From NCBI GenBank assembly GCA_027943245.1, contig JANDJZ010000021.1:124001-188000 (forward strand): a DNA stretch of 64,000 nucleotides. Reading direction: 5' to 3'. The translations under genes and the position numbers were made by a program. This document shows, piece after piece, positions 22,562-34,544 of this stretch (positions are counted from its first letter, which is position 1; each line of letters opens with the position of its first letter). This DNA is from Acanthamoeba sp. SK_2022b (lineage: Eukaryota > Discosea > Longamoebia > Acanthamoebidae). The notes under the pieces are model-generated. The model was not told where the DNA came from. It searched no databases and saw only the letters and a list, made by a program, of their open reading frames with translations.

Positions 22562-23975
22562 ATGTCAGCACCTGCGCCAGGACCAGCGGAGAAGAAGGAT
22601 GCGGCGACCAAGGAAGTGGAGATGAAGGAGAATGGAGAGGCAACCTCTACAGCTGCTACATCTACCACCCCACCTCGCCCCTCCACTACTCCCTCTACGC
22701 CTGCTACTGGCAACAAGCGAAAAAGAAACGATGATGATGGAGAAGGTGAGATTGAAGATGAGCTAGCTGAAGATAGTAACTTGGAGGAATCGCCTGACAG
22801 CGAAGAGAGGAAGGGGGCCAAACGCATGAAGGTACCCCACATCCATCCCCTTTTTTTTCTACATTTTTTGTTCCTTTATATATTTGCATTTTCCTACATT
22901 TTGCAGTGGAGTATGCATCAGCCCGGGACAAATGACCCTGATCAGGGTCATCGCGATCTTTGGGCGCATTATCACAATTTCAGCTCTTTTTCCGGACATT
23001 TACACACGATTTACACATCGATTCGCCTCGTCTAGATGCCCGAGGCTGAAGACGCCAAGACAGGCAAGGGCAAGAAGGTTGCCGTCCGGAAGGGAAGTCT
23101 CGAGGGCGAGGGATCCGTCTACAAGCTCCTGCAAGATATCCTTTTCTTCCCCCACCGCCTTATCTCTCCCGCCTTGTGCGCTGCGCTGCGTCTATTCTCT
23201 CTCTCTCTCTCTCTCTCTCGAAGTGCGCCTTTGCGCTTGACGTCGCATGCGTTGTTCGTTCCTTGACTCCACTCACGTATCGTGGAGCCGCTGGGCGAAC
23301 TCAAGAAGAGCCTGCGCACCGGCAGCACCGCGGTGTCGTCCCTCCTCGGCGCCATCGCCGGCCAAACCCCCGCCGTCGCCGGGACGAGCGGCTCCAAGTC
23401 GGCCGGAGCCTTCCAGCTGTACATATGGGGCAAGTTGGTCGCACAACAGCCCAAGGTGCGCAGATAGCGAGATCGCTCATCTCCCTCTGCCCCATCACTT
23501 CTCGTCTCGCATGGCAGCGACTTATTGTTGTAACGGGGGGGGGGCTCGCTCCGATCTGTGAACAGAACATCGCCATGAGCGTGTCGCTGAGTGGGCCCTC
23601 GTTCAGCATCGGCGGCAACTCTCGGTGTAGCCTCACCATCTCCGATCCGGGCATCGGCAGCAGCGTGGTCTGCAAGCTCCATAACTCGGTACCGCACAGC
23701 ACGCGCACACCATTCCCGGCCACCATCGTGCTCACATGGCGACTCTGACGCCTCTTTGTTGTCGCAGATCACGACCGGCGTGGTGCAGATAGAGGGACAG
23801 ACGAGCAGGAACATCCTGTTCGTCAACCTCAAGCCGCTCAAGAAGGGCGTCAAGCAGCCGATCAAGACCGGCGACGAGATCTCGATCATGACCAAGCAGC
23901 AGACCTACGCATTCGTACGACTCCGCGCCGCTCCCCCCCTCCTCCTCCGCGACTTGCTCACCAACGAACGCGCTG

Positions 23976-24029
<54 letters not shown>

Positions 24030-26470
24030 CCACAACAGACCTTCCAGAAGGTGCGATCGCCGTCGAAGCAAACCTCCCCTGCGCCCGGCGCGCTGCCGTC
24101 GCTGCCCTCGCTCTCCCTGCTGGCCGGCGCCGGAGGCGGTCACCCGCACCTCTCCCTGTCGGGTCTGGCGCCGCCGCACGGCCTGGGCTTCTCTTCGACC
24201 TCGCCCTCGACCTCGACCACCCCTTCTTCGACGACGTCGTCGTCTTCGCCGTCCTCATCGCAGGCCGCTGCCACGTCATCCTCGTCTTCGTCGTCATCGT
24301 CGGGAGCCACTGCCCAGCAGCCCGCGCCCGAAACTCCGGACGCCTCGGCGTCGCCCGCGCCCCACGACGTCTTCTCGCTGGGCAACCTGCCCATGGCGTT
24401 CTCGTTGCATCGCGGCGCCGATCTCAGGCGAAGGGCCGCTGCCCGCAACAAACGTACGCGGCCCTCAACCAGATTGGCCTTCAACGCGATCAGACCGCCT
24501 AACCAGCGTGTGTGTGTTGTTGTGCGCGCCCACATAGGTTCGAGCCGCATCCTGACGGTCAAGGGCGGCGAGGGCTTTGGCGACCACTCGCCGTTGGGCC
24601 ACCCGCGCTCGCTGATTCTCACCGCGGGCTTTGGCGGCGATTCGTCGGCGGCGGGGTCCAGCTCCAGTGCGGCCCAGGCGTCGGCCACGGCCGCCGCCCA
24701 GAAGAAGGCGTGCAAGGAGGACCTCGCCAAGTCCTTTGTCAAGTGGCAGGACATCGCCACCTCCTTTGAAGACTTCCCCTACTTCATCGAGTACGTCGTC
24801 AGCCCGGCCACCGCCACCTTAAGCTTCCTTGATCTGTGCGCGCGAGGCCTTATCGTGTGTGCGCGTGTGTGTGCAACGACAACAGCAACGACACGAAGGA
24901 GATGCTGCTGAACTCGGCGTTCGTGTTCATCAAGAAGCCCGAGCTGGTGAAGCACATCACCGACATCCCCTCCATCAGCAGGCGCATGCTGCTCGCCGGA
25001 CCTCCCGGTAAGAGCTCTTTCCCGATCTCTCTCTCTCTCTCTCTCTTTCGCTCTCCTCCAGTCCTGGCCATTGACCTCCCCCTCTCCCTCCACCTCCTCC
25101 TCCCCCGACAGGCTCGGAGATCTACCAGGAGACGCTGGTGAAGGCCCTCGCGCGTCACCTGCAGGCCAACCTGTTCGTCTTCGAGGGCTTCAAGCCGGTG
25201 GAGCCTCCCGCCAAGGCCACTGCTGCTGCTGCGTTGGCGACTCCAGCTGCCCCCGCGCCCGCCACGGCGGCCGCCGAGACCAAGGACAAGGCCGCCGCCA
25301 CCGCCGAGAACGGGAAGCCTGCCGAGGAGACCGCCACGGACGCCAAGGCCGCCAAGGCCGCCGAGACTGCGGCGACGGAGGTGAAGGAGGCCGCGAGCCT
25401 GCCCACGCTCGGGTCGGCGCTCAGCCTGGCGTCGGCCATCAGCGAACTGCTCTCGTCCGCGGCGGCGCCCGGCGCGGGCGCGAGCGGGCACGACCACATG
25501 GACGACGAGGACGCCGAGGGCGAGGGCGGCGTGGACGAGGACGAGGCCGACGGCGACCTCGAAGCCGACATGGATGCCTTTGATGACATGGACGACGACG
25601 AGGACTCGGACGCCGACGACGATGACGACGCGGACGGCGACGCCTGGTTCGGCAAGCGAAACTCTGACATCACCAAATGTACGTCTTCTTCTGTGCGCAC
25701 ACTGCACGCGCGCGCGAGCGGAAATTGACGGGGAGTTGTGTGTGTGTGTGTGTGTGTGTGTGTGCTTTGCCAGCACGGAGAACTCGATTCGGTACGCTGG
25801 GGTTGGGCGGCGGCTACTTTGGCGACGGCCTGCACTCGAGGCTGCACAACGAGGAGCGCGACTCGCAGGAAAAGGCCAACGTGTACGTCTTCCCCGTTCG
25901 TTTGTCCAATACGCCTCGTGTCGGCGCGCGAAAAATCCAACTCTAACGCGCGTTGGTAGTGAGGCCCTGTTCGAGCTGGTGACGGCGGAGGAGAACTCGC
26001 CGTGCATCCTCTACCTGAAGGACACCGAGAAGACCCTGCTCACCTCCTACGAGCGATACGCCCACTTCAGGCGACAGCTCGACAAGGTCACCACGCCCCT
26101 CGTCGTCATCGGTTCCTCCATCGTCTCCATCAAAGGTACACTTTGTTTTTTTATTATTATTTATATATGAATTCTATTAATCATTAAATAAATATGCACA
26201 TTATTTATTTATTTAATCTCGTTTTTTTCTTTGGGCGCTTTCGCAGGGAAGGGAGACAAGGCGCCCGGCGGCGGGTTCCTGCTGTCCAAGTCGGGCGGGC
26301 AGACCACGCTGCTCGACTTTGCGCTGTTCGACCATATCTCGCGCATGGAGGAGCGCGCTAGGGACACCTCCAAGGGCGCGCGCATCCTCTCCCGGCTGTT
26401 GCCCAACAAGATCGCCGTCAACCCGCCCAAGGACGGCCCCGAACTGCCCAAATGGTAACACGTCGCCGGC

Positions 26471-26536
<66 letters not shown>

Positions 26537-27616
26537 TGTGTGTTGTGTGCTCACATGTGTGGGGGACATGTAGGACGAAGCAGATCACGAAGGACCAGCA
26601 GGACATGAAGCAGCAGCAGAACAGGGCGGCCATTCGGAAGGTCCTCGAGAAGAACAACATCGCCATCGTCGGAGGCGAAGAGGGCCTCAGGTCCAGGCCG
26701 CTCCGGGAGCAGGTGTTCACGGGCGACAAGGTGGAGAAGATCGTCGGGTGGGCGGTGGGCCACCACCTGATAACCAGCGAGCAGAAGGGGCAGGAGGTCA
26801 AGCTCGACGGCACCAGGCTCATGCTCCCCGCCTCCGCCATCGACCACGGCATCCGCATGCTCAACAGGATCCAGCCCGCCGCCACCAAGGTTGGTCGCCG
26901 CGGGCGCTGTGTGCCCCCCACGCGTGTGCGTGTGTGCTCTGGGGCGGGAGACTGACGCAGGCTTTGTGATGGTGGCGGTGGTGCAGACCTCGCTCAAGGA
27001 TGTGCAGACGGACAACGACTTTGAGCGCAAGCTGTTGGCCGAGGCCATCCCGCCCAACGAGCTCGCCGTGCGATTCGAAGACATCGGCGCCCTCGACAAG
27101 GTCAAGGTAAGAGAGAAAGAGATTCCCCTCCACCACCACCCCTCTCCCTCTCCAGCATCGCCTGCCGATGGGGCACTGATCCCGAATCTCGAACTCGCGA
27201 TTGTGGGGCCAAAACACAAAACACGACAGAACACGTTGAAGGAGCTGGTGATGCTTCCCCTGCAGCGACCAGAGCTGTTCCGCAAGGGCAACCTCACGAA
27301 GCCGTGCAAGGGCATCCTCCTGTTCGGCCCGCCCGGTACCGGCAAGACCATGCTCGCCAAGGCGGTGGCCACCGAGTCTGGCGCCAACTTCATCAGTATG
27401 CTCCCCCCTCCCCCTCCTCCCTCTTGCTGCCATCCAGCTGTGTGCTCAACTCACGCGCGCGCACGAACATAGACTGCTCGATGTCGTCGATCGGCTCGAA
27501 GTGGTTCGGCGAGGGCGAGAAGTATGCGCGCGCCGTCTTCACGTTGGCCAGCAAGATCTCGCCGTGCGTGGTCTTCATCGACGAAGTGGACAGGTAACCA
27601 GAAATGGATCAGCACA

Positions 27617-27664
<48 letters not shown>

Positions 27665-28172
27665 CGCTCGTGCGTTTGTACGTGCTATATGCTCACACGA
27701 CACACGACAGCATTTTGGGAAGCCGTGAGAAGTCGGGAGAGCACGAGGCCATGCGAAAAATCAAGAACGAGTTCATGAGCATGTGGGACGGCCTCAAGAC
27801 GAAGGAGAACGAACGCGTGATCGTCATGGCCGCCACCAACCGGCCCTTCGACCTCGACGACGCCGTGCTCCGCAGGATGCCTCGTCGCCTTCTCGTCGAT
27901 CTCCCCGACGCCGAGAACAGGTAACACGCGCGACACGCGCGGGCAGCACACACGCAAACACACATGTGCTCACCGTGGTCATGTGGTGGCCACCCAACAG
28001 GCAAAAGATTCTGCGCGTGATCTTGGCCAAGGAGGAGCTCGAGCCCGATTTCGACTACAAGGCCGTGGGCGATATGACCGAGGGCTTCTCCGGCAGCGAT
28101 CTCAAGAACCTGTGCATCTCCGCCGCCTACATGCCCATCCGAGAAATCATCGAGCAGGAAAAGGCACGCACA

Positions 28173-28245
<73 letters not shown>

Positions 28246-28553
28246 TCTGACAAATCGTTTGTTTGTTTTTGCAGAAGGAGGGTAAGGAGATGGACCTGAC
28301 GAAGAAGAAGGGAAAGGAGAAGGCCGATGCGATGGAGGAGGAGGAGGAGGATGAAGAGGAGGAGGAGAGCCCGGAGGAGAGGGAGCCGCCGGTGATCCGT
28401 GCGCTCGGGATGGAGGACTTTGTGAAGGCCAAGAAGGAGAACAGCGCCAGCGTGCACGAGGACGCGCGGGCCGTGGGCGAGCTGCGGAAGTGGAACGAGA
28501 TGTACGGCGAGGGCGGCAACGCACGAGGCAAGGACCTCTCCTACTTCCTCTAA
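22562..28553 (+). CDS. FHA domain-containing AAA ATPase (plant ATAD1/Msp1-like meiotic clade)
   Basis: A long, intron-rich gene. The N-terminus is low in complexity with a basic motif ([10 protein letters not shown]). An FHA domain follows ([45 protein letters not shown]), which usually binds phosphothreonine. After a Ser-rich linker comes a conserved central region with a degenerate P-loop ([20 protein letters not shown]), interrupted by an Ala/Glu/Asp-rich insert. The C-terminal AAA domain is intact: Walker [18 protein letters not shown], pore-loop region [16 protein letters not shown], Walker [10 protein letters not shown], sensor [19 protein letters not shown]. The tail holds [18 protein letters not shown] and ends at 28551. 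Plants have proteins of exactly this architecture. Katanin/Msp1-type AAA proteins extract or remodel proteins; the substrate here is unknown. Confidence 0.9.
23978..24026. repeat. (CA)n microsatellite in an FHA-AAA intron
   Basis: CA dinucleotides fill the end of the intron just before the exon encoding [11 protein letters not shown]. Confidence 0.95.
25737..25764. repeat. (GT)n microsatellite in an FHA-AAA intron
   Basis: GT run of about 28 bases within the intron after the acidic insert exon. Confidence 0.93.
26471..26541. repeat. (GT)n microsatellite in an FHA-AAA intron
   Basis: About 70 bases of GT dinucleotides with one TCTG interruption near the end, shortly after the exon encoding DGPELPKW. 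Confidence 0.95.
27612..27662. repeat. (CA)n microsatellite in an FHA-AAA intron
   Basis: CA run in the intron that splits the Walker B sequence VVFIDEVD|S. Confidence 0.95.
28174..28244. repeat. (CA)n microsatellite in an FHA-AAA intron
   Basis: About 70 bases of CA repeat in the last intron, before the exon starting [10 protein letters not shown]. Confidence 0.95.
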
Positions 28554-28685
28554 GAGAGAGTCCCGACACACGAGCTCCTGTGCTCTCAGAGCGCCACGGC
28601 AGTGTCGCAGAGATGCAAAAACATAGATATGCTTCTACTCATGCTTTGCCTTCAATCTCCATGCGGCCACCTTTTCTTTATGGCC

Positions 28686-28765
28686 CAAAGGTCAGCTTGC
28701 TCAACAAGGTCCTGGCTTGCTTGAGGTGCAAGGGGACGCAAAGGTCAGCTTGCTCAACAAGGTCC
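28686..28765. repeat. Pair of 27-bp direct repeats, 53-bp period
   Basis: The sequence CAAAGGTCAGCTTGCTCAAC plus AAGGTCC occurs at 28686-28712 and again at 28739-28765 with no mismatch. It lies between the FHA-AAA stop and the FRA10AC1 start and looks like a recent tandem duplication of about 53 bases. Confidence 0.9.
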
Positions 28766-28838
28766 GGGTCACGGACGCAGGCAAAGACAGAAAGAAAAGG
28801 CACAGAAAAAGGCAATACGCAAACAACCACACAACAAC

Positions 28839-30167
28839 ATGGAGAGCACAGGAGATGGGAAACCGAGCCTGTTCGATTTGTTCGTGAATTCCGCTTCGGG
28901 AATCACGTCAGACCTGGAGGATGAGGGGGAGGGCAACATGGCATCTGCCAGCGGCCGCCCTTCCATCTTGCCGCCACCTCGGCCGAAGGCCAACCTGGCT
29001 CCCATCGAAGACAGTTCCACCCGCAGGCTGTTCTACACAGGCACCATGAATGCCTACGAGCGGCACCAACGCTACATCAACGACTATGTACGCCTTCCTT
29101 CCATCGTTTCTGCAGCTTTTTTTTGGTGTTGGCCGCGTAACGTTGCGGGGCGACGTAACGCTGTGGATGCAAACCGATCTGTTCTCTTGGCGTAGGTGCT
29201 GTACTATGGGCGAGGTAAGCTGCCCGCCGTGCCCCAGAAGCCTACGAAGTCGGATAACGACATTCTCAAGCAGCAGTACCGGTACGTGTCTCCGTAGGCG
29301 AACCTGCGCCGTGTGCCAGAGCATGATGCTGAGTGAGCACCGATCAGGTTCATCCGCACGGAAGAGGACGACAGAGCGGACGACTCACGGGAGGCGTGGG
29401 AGAAGCGACTCGCACGACGATACTATGAGCGCCTCTACCGTGAGTACTGCATCGCCGACCTCACCCATTACCGCGAAGGCCGGGTGGGCATGCGATGGCG
29501 TGTCGAGAAAGAGGTCATCATCGGCAAGGGTATGATGCATTCCCTTATTTCCCCTATATTGATGTTTCGACCTTCATCTTTGCTTCTGGTTACTTCATCT
29601 TTCTCTACCATCTTCATTAATCTTTTCACTATTGGCGTAAAACAGGCCAGTTCACATGCGGCAACAAACACTGCGAGGCGAAGGAGGACCTGAAGAGCTA
29701 CGAGGTCAACTTCCAGTACGCCGAGGCGGGCGAGACGAAGAACGCGCTGGTCAAGCTGCGCCTGTGTCCTCCGTGCGCGTACAAGCTCAACTACAAGAAG
29801 GAGCTGCAGAAGAAGAAGGAGGAGAAGAAGCGAAAGCGAAAGGTAGAGAAGGAAGAGCGTAAGCTGAGGAAGAAGATGAAGAAGGAGGGCAGGGAGGACG
29901 AACTTGCCGAGCTGGAGAAGCGGAAGGCGCTCGAGGCCCAAGAGCAGGAGGAACGAGAACGGGCCGAGAAGGAGGAGAAGGAGCGGGCCGAACGAGAAGC
30001 TGAGAAAGCCAAGAACGTGTGGAAGAAGGACGCGCAAGTCGAGCAGACGAAGAACCGAAGCGAGGAGTTTGAAGGTGCACACCCTGTGCCCCCCTCCCCA
30101 AAACGCGCGCGTAATGCTCACTTCTTCGCCCTGCTTTGCAGACTACTTCCGTGGGCTGTTCCCGTGA
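28839..30167 (+). CDS. FRA10AC1: FRA10AC1 family spliceosome-associated protein
   Basis: The conserved FRA10AC1 core is clear across several exons: VLYYGRGKLP, WEKRLARRYYERLYREYCIA, DLTHYREGRVGMRWRVEKEV, GKGQFTCGNKHCEAKEDLKS and NALVKLRLCPPCAYKLNYKK. The two CxxC-type pairs (CGNKHC and CPPC) suggest a zinc site. The family is found in late spliceosome preparations. A long charged helix follows, rich in Lys/Glu/Arg (about 29790-30060). The last exon after a short intron encodes DYFRGLFP, stop at 30165. The N-terminus (MESTGDGKPSLFDLFVNSAS) is not conserved. Introns sit near 29088-29195, 29281-29347 and 29530-29645, and after 30074. Confidence 0.9.
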
Positions 30168-30463
30168 CGGGCTCGAGACACCATGTTTTACGGCGCTACA
30201 CGCACGGTGTACAACCCAGTTCAACATAGCACACCCGCGCACGGAGAGCAGCACAACGGCGAGAAGGGAACCAAGTAGCAGCACAACGGTGGGGGGGTTT
30301 GCGTTGTTATCGTCTCGTGTTAAGTGTGATAACGCTCAGGCCCGCTTCAACGCCGCTTCAGCGACCACAGGACGGAGAAAAGGAGAGAAAGTGGCAGAGA
30401 GACAGAGTAGGAAGGTCGCACGAGCTGTTTGTAGTGCGTCGCTTCGTGTCGTGGATGGTGTGC
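30168..30463. other. Short intergenic region between convergent genes
   Basis: About 300 bases holding the 3' ends of FRA10AC1 (plus) and the hypothetical gene ending at 30464 (minus). No gene is seen. Confidence 0.5.
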
Positions 30464-31504
30464 TCAGCTTCGGGTAGAGAGGTAGCCGTGCACCATGCGG
30501 TCTGGCCGCAGGTCTTCGCTCTCCAGCAGACGATCGAGAACGGCGATGAACGAGGTGCTGTAGAAGGTGGGCGTGATCTCAACTAGAAAACGAGAAGAGA
30601 CAAGAAGATTGTCAGCTTGTGTCGTACGCTTCGGTCTACGACGGAGACAACGCTCCATAAAAGCAAACAAACAGTCGATCGACAACTTCATCTGCAACAA
30701 CAACATCGAGACGTGTAGCGGGTGTGCACCTCCATCGTCGCAGTCGCATCGCGCCCAGAGGTTCTTCCACTTCATGATGAGGACGTGGGCGATGCCCTGG
30801 TCGGCAGCCGAGGTGTAGGAGAACGCGTAGAAGGTCGGACGCTGCGGGTCGTTGGTGGCAGTCGCAGCGCCAAAGCGAAGCCGGTCGCCCAGGCCGAGCT
30901 CGAACGGCACGCGAAGCACGATGGGTCTTCGGTTGAGCGAAGATCGACGCAGCAGCCACGACCGCACCTTGCATCGGCGGAGAGCTCGCTCGGCACATTC
31001 GCGCTCGTACTGGAGCCGGCGCATGAAGATGGCTTCAGCGTCGGCACCGGCCGGGGGCACGAATTCCTTGAAGTGCTGGTAGAGATCTTCTGGCAGGACG
31101 AATGCATCGACAAGCTCCTGCAGCTTTCGGTCGTGCCGCCGCTCCTTCTTCATCTTCAGCCACATGTTAAAGAGCTGCGGCTTCTCGACATCCTCGAGTC
31201 GTGCTCGCTTCGCATCGTTAAGCTGCTGACGCTGCTGCTCTCCTCCCTCGCTGCTGCCGCCGCAAGCCTTCTCCCGTTTCCTCTTCAGCTGCTGTGCTGA
31301 AGATGGTGGCCACATCATCGATGAGCCTCCACCTGTCTCACCATCCTCATCATCTCCCTCTATCAACTCTACAACATTTACAAGGTCTTCCGCGTCATCT
31401 CCATCGAAGTTTCCGCCATCTTCGTCGTCCACAATCCACTCAATCTCGCAGCCAGGCATGGCCACTTCAAGCCGCCTTCGTTCTAGAATCGAGCAGATGT
31501 TCAT
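30464..31504 (-). CDS. Hypothetical protein with acidic N-terminus and C-terminal helical domain
   Basis: The frame is open for 346 codons from the ATG at 31504. An intron probably runs 30583-30627 (donor GTACGACAC, acceptor TTTTCTAG on the minus strand); its 45 bases are a multiple of three, so the frame is unchanged. A second possible intron (donor GTGCAC, acceptor TTGCAG) lies near 30685-30728. The product has an acidic N-terminus (DDEDGGNFDGDDAEDL), a bipartite-type basic motif (LKRKREK, DAKRAR), a Phe/Trp/Lys helix (LFNMWLKMKKERRHDRKLQE) and a C-terminal region including VEITPTFYSTSFIAVLDRLL. No family is recognised. The basic and acidic patches suggest a nuclear protein. Confidence 0.65.
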   Translation of the reverse strand: MNICSILERRRLEVAMPGCEIEWIVDDEDGGNFDGDDAEDLVNVVELIEGDDEDGETGGGSSMMWPPSSAQQLKRKREKACGGSSEGGEQQRQQLNDAKRARLEDVEKPQLFNMWLKMKKERRHDRKLQELVDAFVLPEDLYQHFKEFVPPAGADAEAIFMRRLQYERECAERALRRCKVRSWLLRRSSLNRRPIVLRVPFELGLGDRLRFGAATATNDPQRPTFYAFSYTSAADQGIAHVLIMKWKNLWARCDCDDGGAHPLHVSMLLLQMKLSIDCLFAFMERCLRRRPKRTTQADNLLVSSRFLVEITPTFYSTSFIAVLDRLLESEDLRPDRMVHGYLSTRS

Positions 31505-32077
31505 TTGGCTGTGTGTGAAGGATGCGTGGAGGATAGGGCCTGCTTCAGACGTACGAGGACTCGATGCAGTAGAGGGTACAGAGAAGGGTCTAAGGAGATG
31601 CTATAATTCTCGGAAAATAGCAGAGAGAGATGGATGACGTTGGCTCCACGGCAACAGCTTCGGGGGCAAAACGTTTACCGGGAAGGGAGAGAGGCTTCTA
31701 AGAAGCGGCGAAGCGGGCTGCCCGAAGGTGCGAGAGGGAGGAAAGAAGGCAAACACAAAACGGCGAAGGTTGAGATGCCTTCACCGAGCTCGTAATCAAA
31801 TTCACCCAAAAGGCGGAGGGAAATAAGTTTCCTTCAACTTTCTGGAACGTAATATTCGTGGAATGACAAATATCCAGGTTATGTTTTCTAGATCGTATTT
31901 ATGAAATTTCGAGCCTTCCAGCGCTCTTTCCATAACAGGCTCGAGTGTCTCCTTTGTGTGTTGTCGCTCGCTTTTGCTCCTTTTGAGTTCACAACGTTCA
32001 TTGCAGGCCCATCAGCTCGAGGAACTCGTCGACTGGCAGCGGACGCTCTACCGCCTCCTCCTGTGCACATAACAAGG
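31505..32077. other. Intergenic region
   Basis: About 570 bases upstream of the minus-strand gene starting at 31504 and downstream of the minus-strand gene ending at 32078. It probably contains the promoter of the former. No gene is recognised; the short plus-strand open frame from 31901 is antisense to the end of the zinc-finger gene. Confidence 0.45.
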
Positions 32078-34134
32078 TCAGCCAGACCATTCACGCTTAA
32101 GAAAGGCAGGTGGCTGTGGCTTGTCTTTCTGTTGTCGCACCTTCTCTCCTCGAGGTGGAGGCTGGCAAGAGGCAGCGCCTACGTCCGGCGTCGTCGTGGC
32201 GGCCGCCGTTGGCTGGGACTGGCCGTCAGCGTTCATCGTCGAGTCCGGCGTGTCTCGGCCTTGTTCTTGTCCTTCTTGGTGAAGTCGAGCCGGCTCCACG
32301 TCTTCGTCGTCGGTGACGTCCGCATCTTCATTGTTTTCATCACCGCTACGATGGACGTCTTTCGCTGTTTCCTGCTCCTCCACTTGCTCGTCGTCCTCGC
32401 TCGCCTTCTCGAGCTTCACCTCGATGTGGGCCTCGGGGCGGCTCGTCGTCTCGCCGTGCCTCCCTCTCCCGCCCCTTCGTTCGAGCGCCTTCTCCTCTTC
32501 ATCTACTCGGGCCTCTTCTTCTTCCTCCTCCTCTTCACCATCTTCTTCGTCTTCACTATCTTCTTCGCTCGAGTCATCAGGCTCCGAGTCTTCTTGTTTG
32601 AATAGGGCGTCTTGGTCGTCCGCAGGCTCGGTCTTGACGCGAGTGACCACGCCCTCCTCCGTCTTTGCGCGCTTGGCGGGTCTCTCCTGCTCATCCGTAT
32701 CGCTCTGCTCCTTCTTGACCGCATGTTGCTTCCGCTTTCGCGTCTCCACCACCGTCGCCCTCCTCCTCGCCTCCGCCTCCGCTTCCGCGTTGGGCTTTGG
32801 CTTGGGCTGGCCCTGCAGCTAGTTGGCCAACCAACACGCGACCGAATCAATGTCAGCCGAGTTGGCCTCCGCAGATTGACAGCAATGCACGGAGGCGTTG
32901 GGGGGTGGGGTGTAGTGGTGCTCACCGACTTCACGCGCATGGCCGTCTGGTGCTTGTGGCCGCCCAAGTGCTGCTTGTAGGGCGCCAGGCCGGAGCACTG
33001 GACACTGCACAGCGAGCACCAGAATGGGTCTACACTCACCCCCCCCCCCAAACCCCCGCGAGCCACCGCCACGGTGGAGACGATCATCGATGTGAGCAAG
33101 GAGCGGGGCAGTTGAGGAGGGGATATGGCTGTACCTCGTGGGGCCGGTTCGGTCGCTGAGCCCATCGTCTCCTGCGCTGTCTCCGAGAACGAACGCTTCC
33201 TGGGCTGTTGCTGTGGCTGCCCCTGCTTGCGCTGTCCGTGGAGATGGGCCCCGGGGGAGGTTGTCGGCTTGTGCGGCGGCGTCTGACCCTTGGCCACCAT
33301 CGCCACCTGCTTATGCTGTGGCCTGGTCCGCATCTGGTGCCGGGGTACCGCACCAGTGCCGTGCGCCGGTCCATGGCCTCTTCGCAGAGGTGCGGGCTGG
33401 CCGTAGTGATGGGACTGCTGTTGATGTTGCTGGTGCTGGCGATGCTGTTGGTGATGCTGTCGCTGGACCAGTTGGTTGAGGGAAGCGATTGCGCGCGCGT
33501 CCTGCATGTGCGTGGACGCGCCGCCGGCGGTGGCGGTGCCGGCGACGTGGAAATGCGGCTGGGGCGGCGGTGATGTTGGGGACGTCAGTGGTTGGGGCGG
33601 GCCGCGGGGGACGGTGTGTGTTGCAGCGGCGGGAGGGAACACCACGACCATGTTGAGCGGCGGGACCGGGTGTGGCGTGGCTTGATGCTGTTGGGCGGGT
33701 GCCGGTTGAAGGGGAGGCTGCTGCTGGGGTGGCGGCCAGGACCAGGAGGAGGCTTGAGGGTGGGCAGGCACGGGAGCAGGGGCGGGAGCGGGAGCTGGTG
33801 TTGGCGTGAAGTGGGCAGGTGTGTAGAAGCGAGAGGGAGGAGCTTGCTGTGGAGGAGCTGCAGAGGAAGGAGGGCGAGAGTTCAGCTCGCTACGAGCGAA
33901 CTGCTGGTGGATTTGTGCCAATTTGTGCAAGGTGGATGATTGTCTCTGATTCTGGAAGGGTGAGAAGGGAGCCCTTCGAGAAGCCATGGCCTCATCTCGT
34001 CCATGATGATGAGCTGCCCGGGGTTTCGCTGTGGCGTAATGAGCTGGAGGATTTGGATGAGCCTTCGCGTAAGGGGGCTTGCCGGCTGCTGCTGGACCAC
34101 CGGCCCACGTAGGTTGCGTCTGTGGTGCCCACAT
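32078..34134 (-). CDS. U1-type C2H2 zinc finger protein with Gln/Pro-rich N-terminus
   Basis: Three exons fit in phase on the minus strand: 34134-33135, 33029-32926 and 32818-32078 (32812 is an alternative acceptor). Exon 1 encodes about 333 residues rich in Gln, Pro, His and Ala. Exon 2 encodes most of a single zinc finger, FWCSLCSVQCSGLAPYKQHL followed by GGHKHQTAM: Cys-x2-Cys, then two His (HLGGHKH), the U1-like spacing found in RNA-binding and matrin-type fingers. Exon 3 is highly charged, with basic patches (ETRKRKQHAVKKEQ, RPAKRAK) and an acidic run, DSEDEEDGEEEEEEEEARVD. An RNA-associated nuclear role is inferred from the finger type. Its start is only 104 bases from the divergent gene at 34238, so the two may share a promoter. 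Confidence 0.8.
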
Positions 34135-34237
34135 ACGTGCCCCAGCCAGGACTCAGAGTTGAGGTGGTTGGGTATGTGCCACTGTTCGCACACAATAAAA
34201 AGAAAAAAGAAAAATACGCTGCATAGCCAAAAACGCA

Positions 34238-34544
34238 ATGAGGCTGCCGCCGTTCAAGAACTCAGTGTTTGTTGGAGTGGTGGGGTGTGTGGTGGGTGGT
34301 TTAGTTGGGCTATACTACGCCGAGGATATCCAGCGCCACGCCAAGGTGCGTCCGGGTGTTTACACAGATTTGGTGCATCGATTAAATTCAATCCATCGAT
34401 TAAATTACTACTGATTCCTGGCAGGAGCGAGAGGAGGCACAGCTGTGGGCAGAGATTGAGCAGGACCGAAAGCGAGCAGCTGCGCGACGAGCAGGAGCCG
34501 CCCCTGTGCCCACCGATCTTCAGGACAGCAACAAACACAACTAA
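34238..34544 (+). CDS. Small single-pass membrane protein, 75 residues
   Basis: Two exons (34238-34345 and 34425-34544) give 75 residues. The N-terminus MRLPPFKNSVFVGVVGCVVG continues into GLVGLYYAEDIQRHAK, a hydrophobic helix with Gly-xxx-Gly spacing preceded by a few basic residues. The rest is a charged helix (EREEAQLWAEIEQDRKRAAA). Size and layout resemble the small inner-membrane or assembly-factor proteins of mitochondria, but no family is recognised. The intron (34346-34424) has donor GTGCGT and is typical in length for this window. A divergent neighbour starts 104 bases away. Confidence 0.72.

Noticed and set aside
1530..28244. Open frames reading CVCVCV... or THTHTH...
   Set aside because: Produced by GT/CA microsatellites, which have no stops in several frames; they fall in introns.
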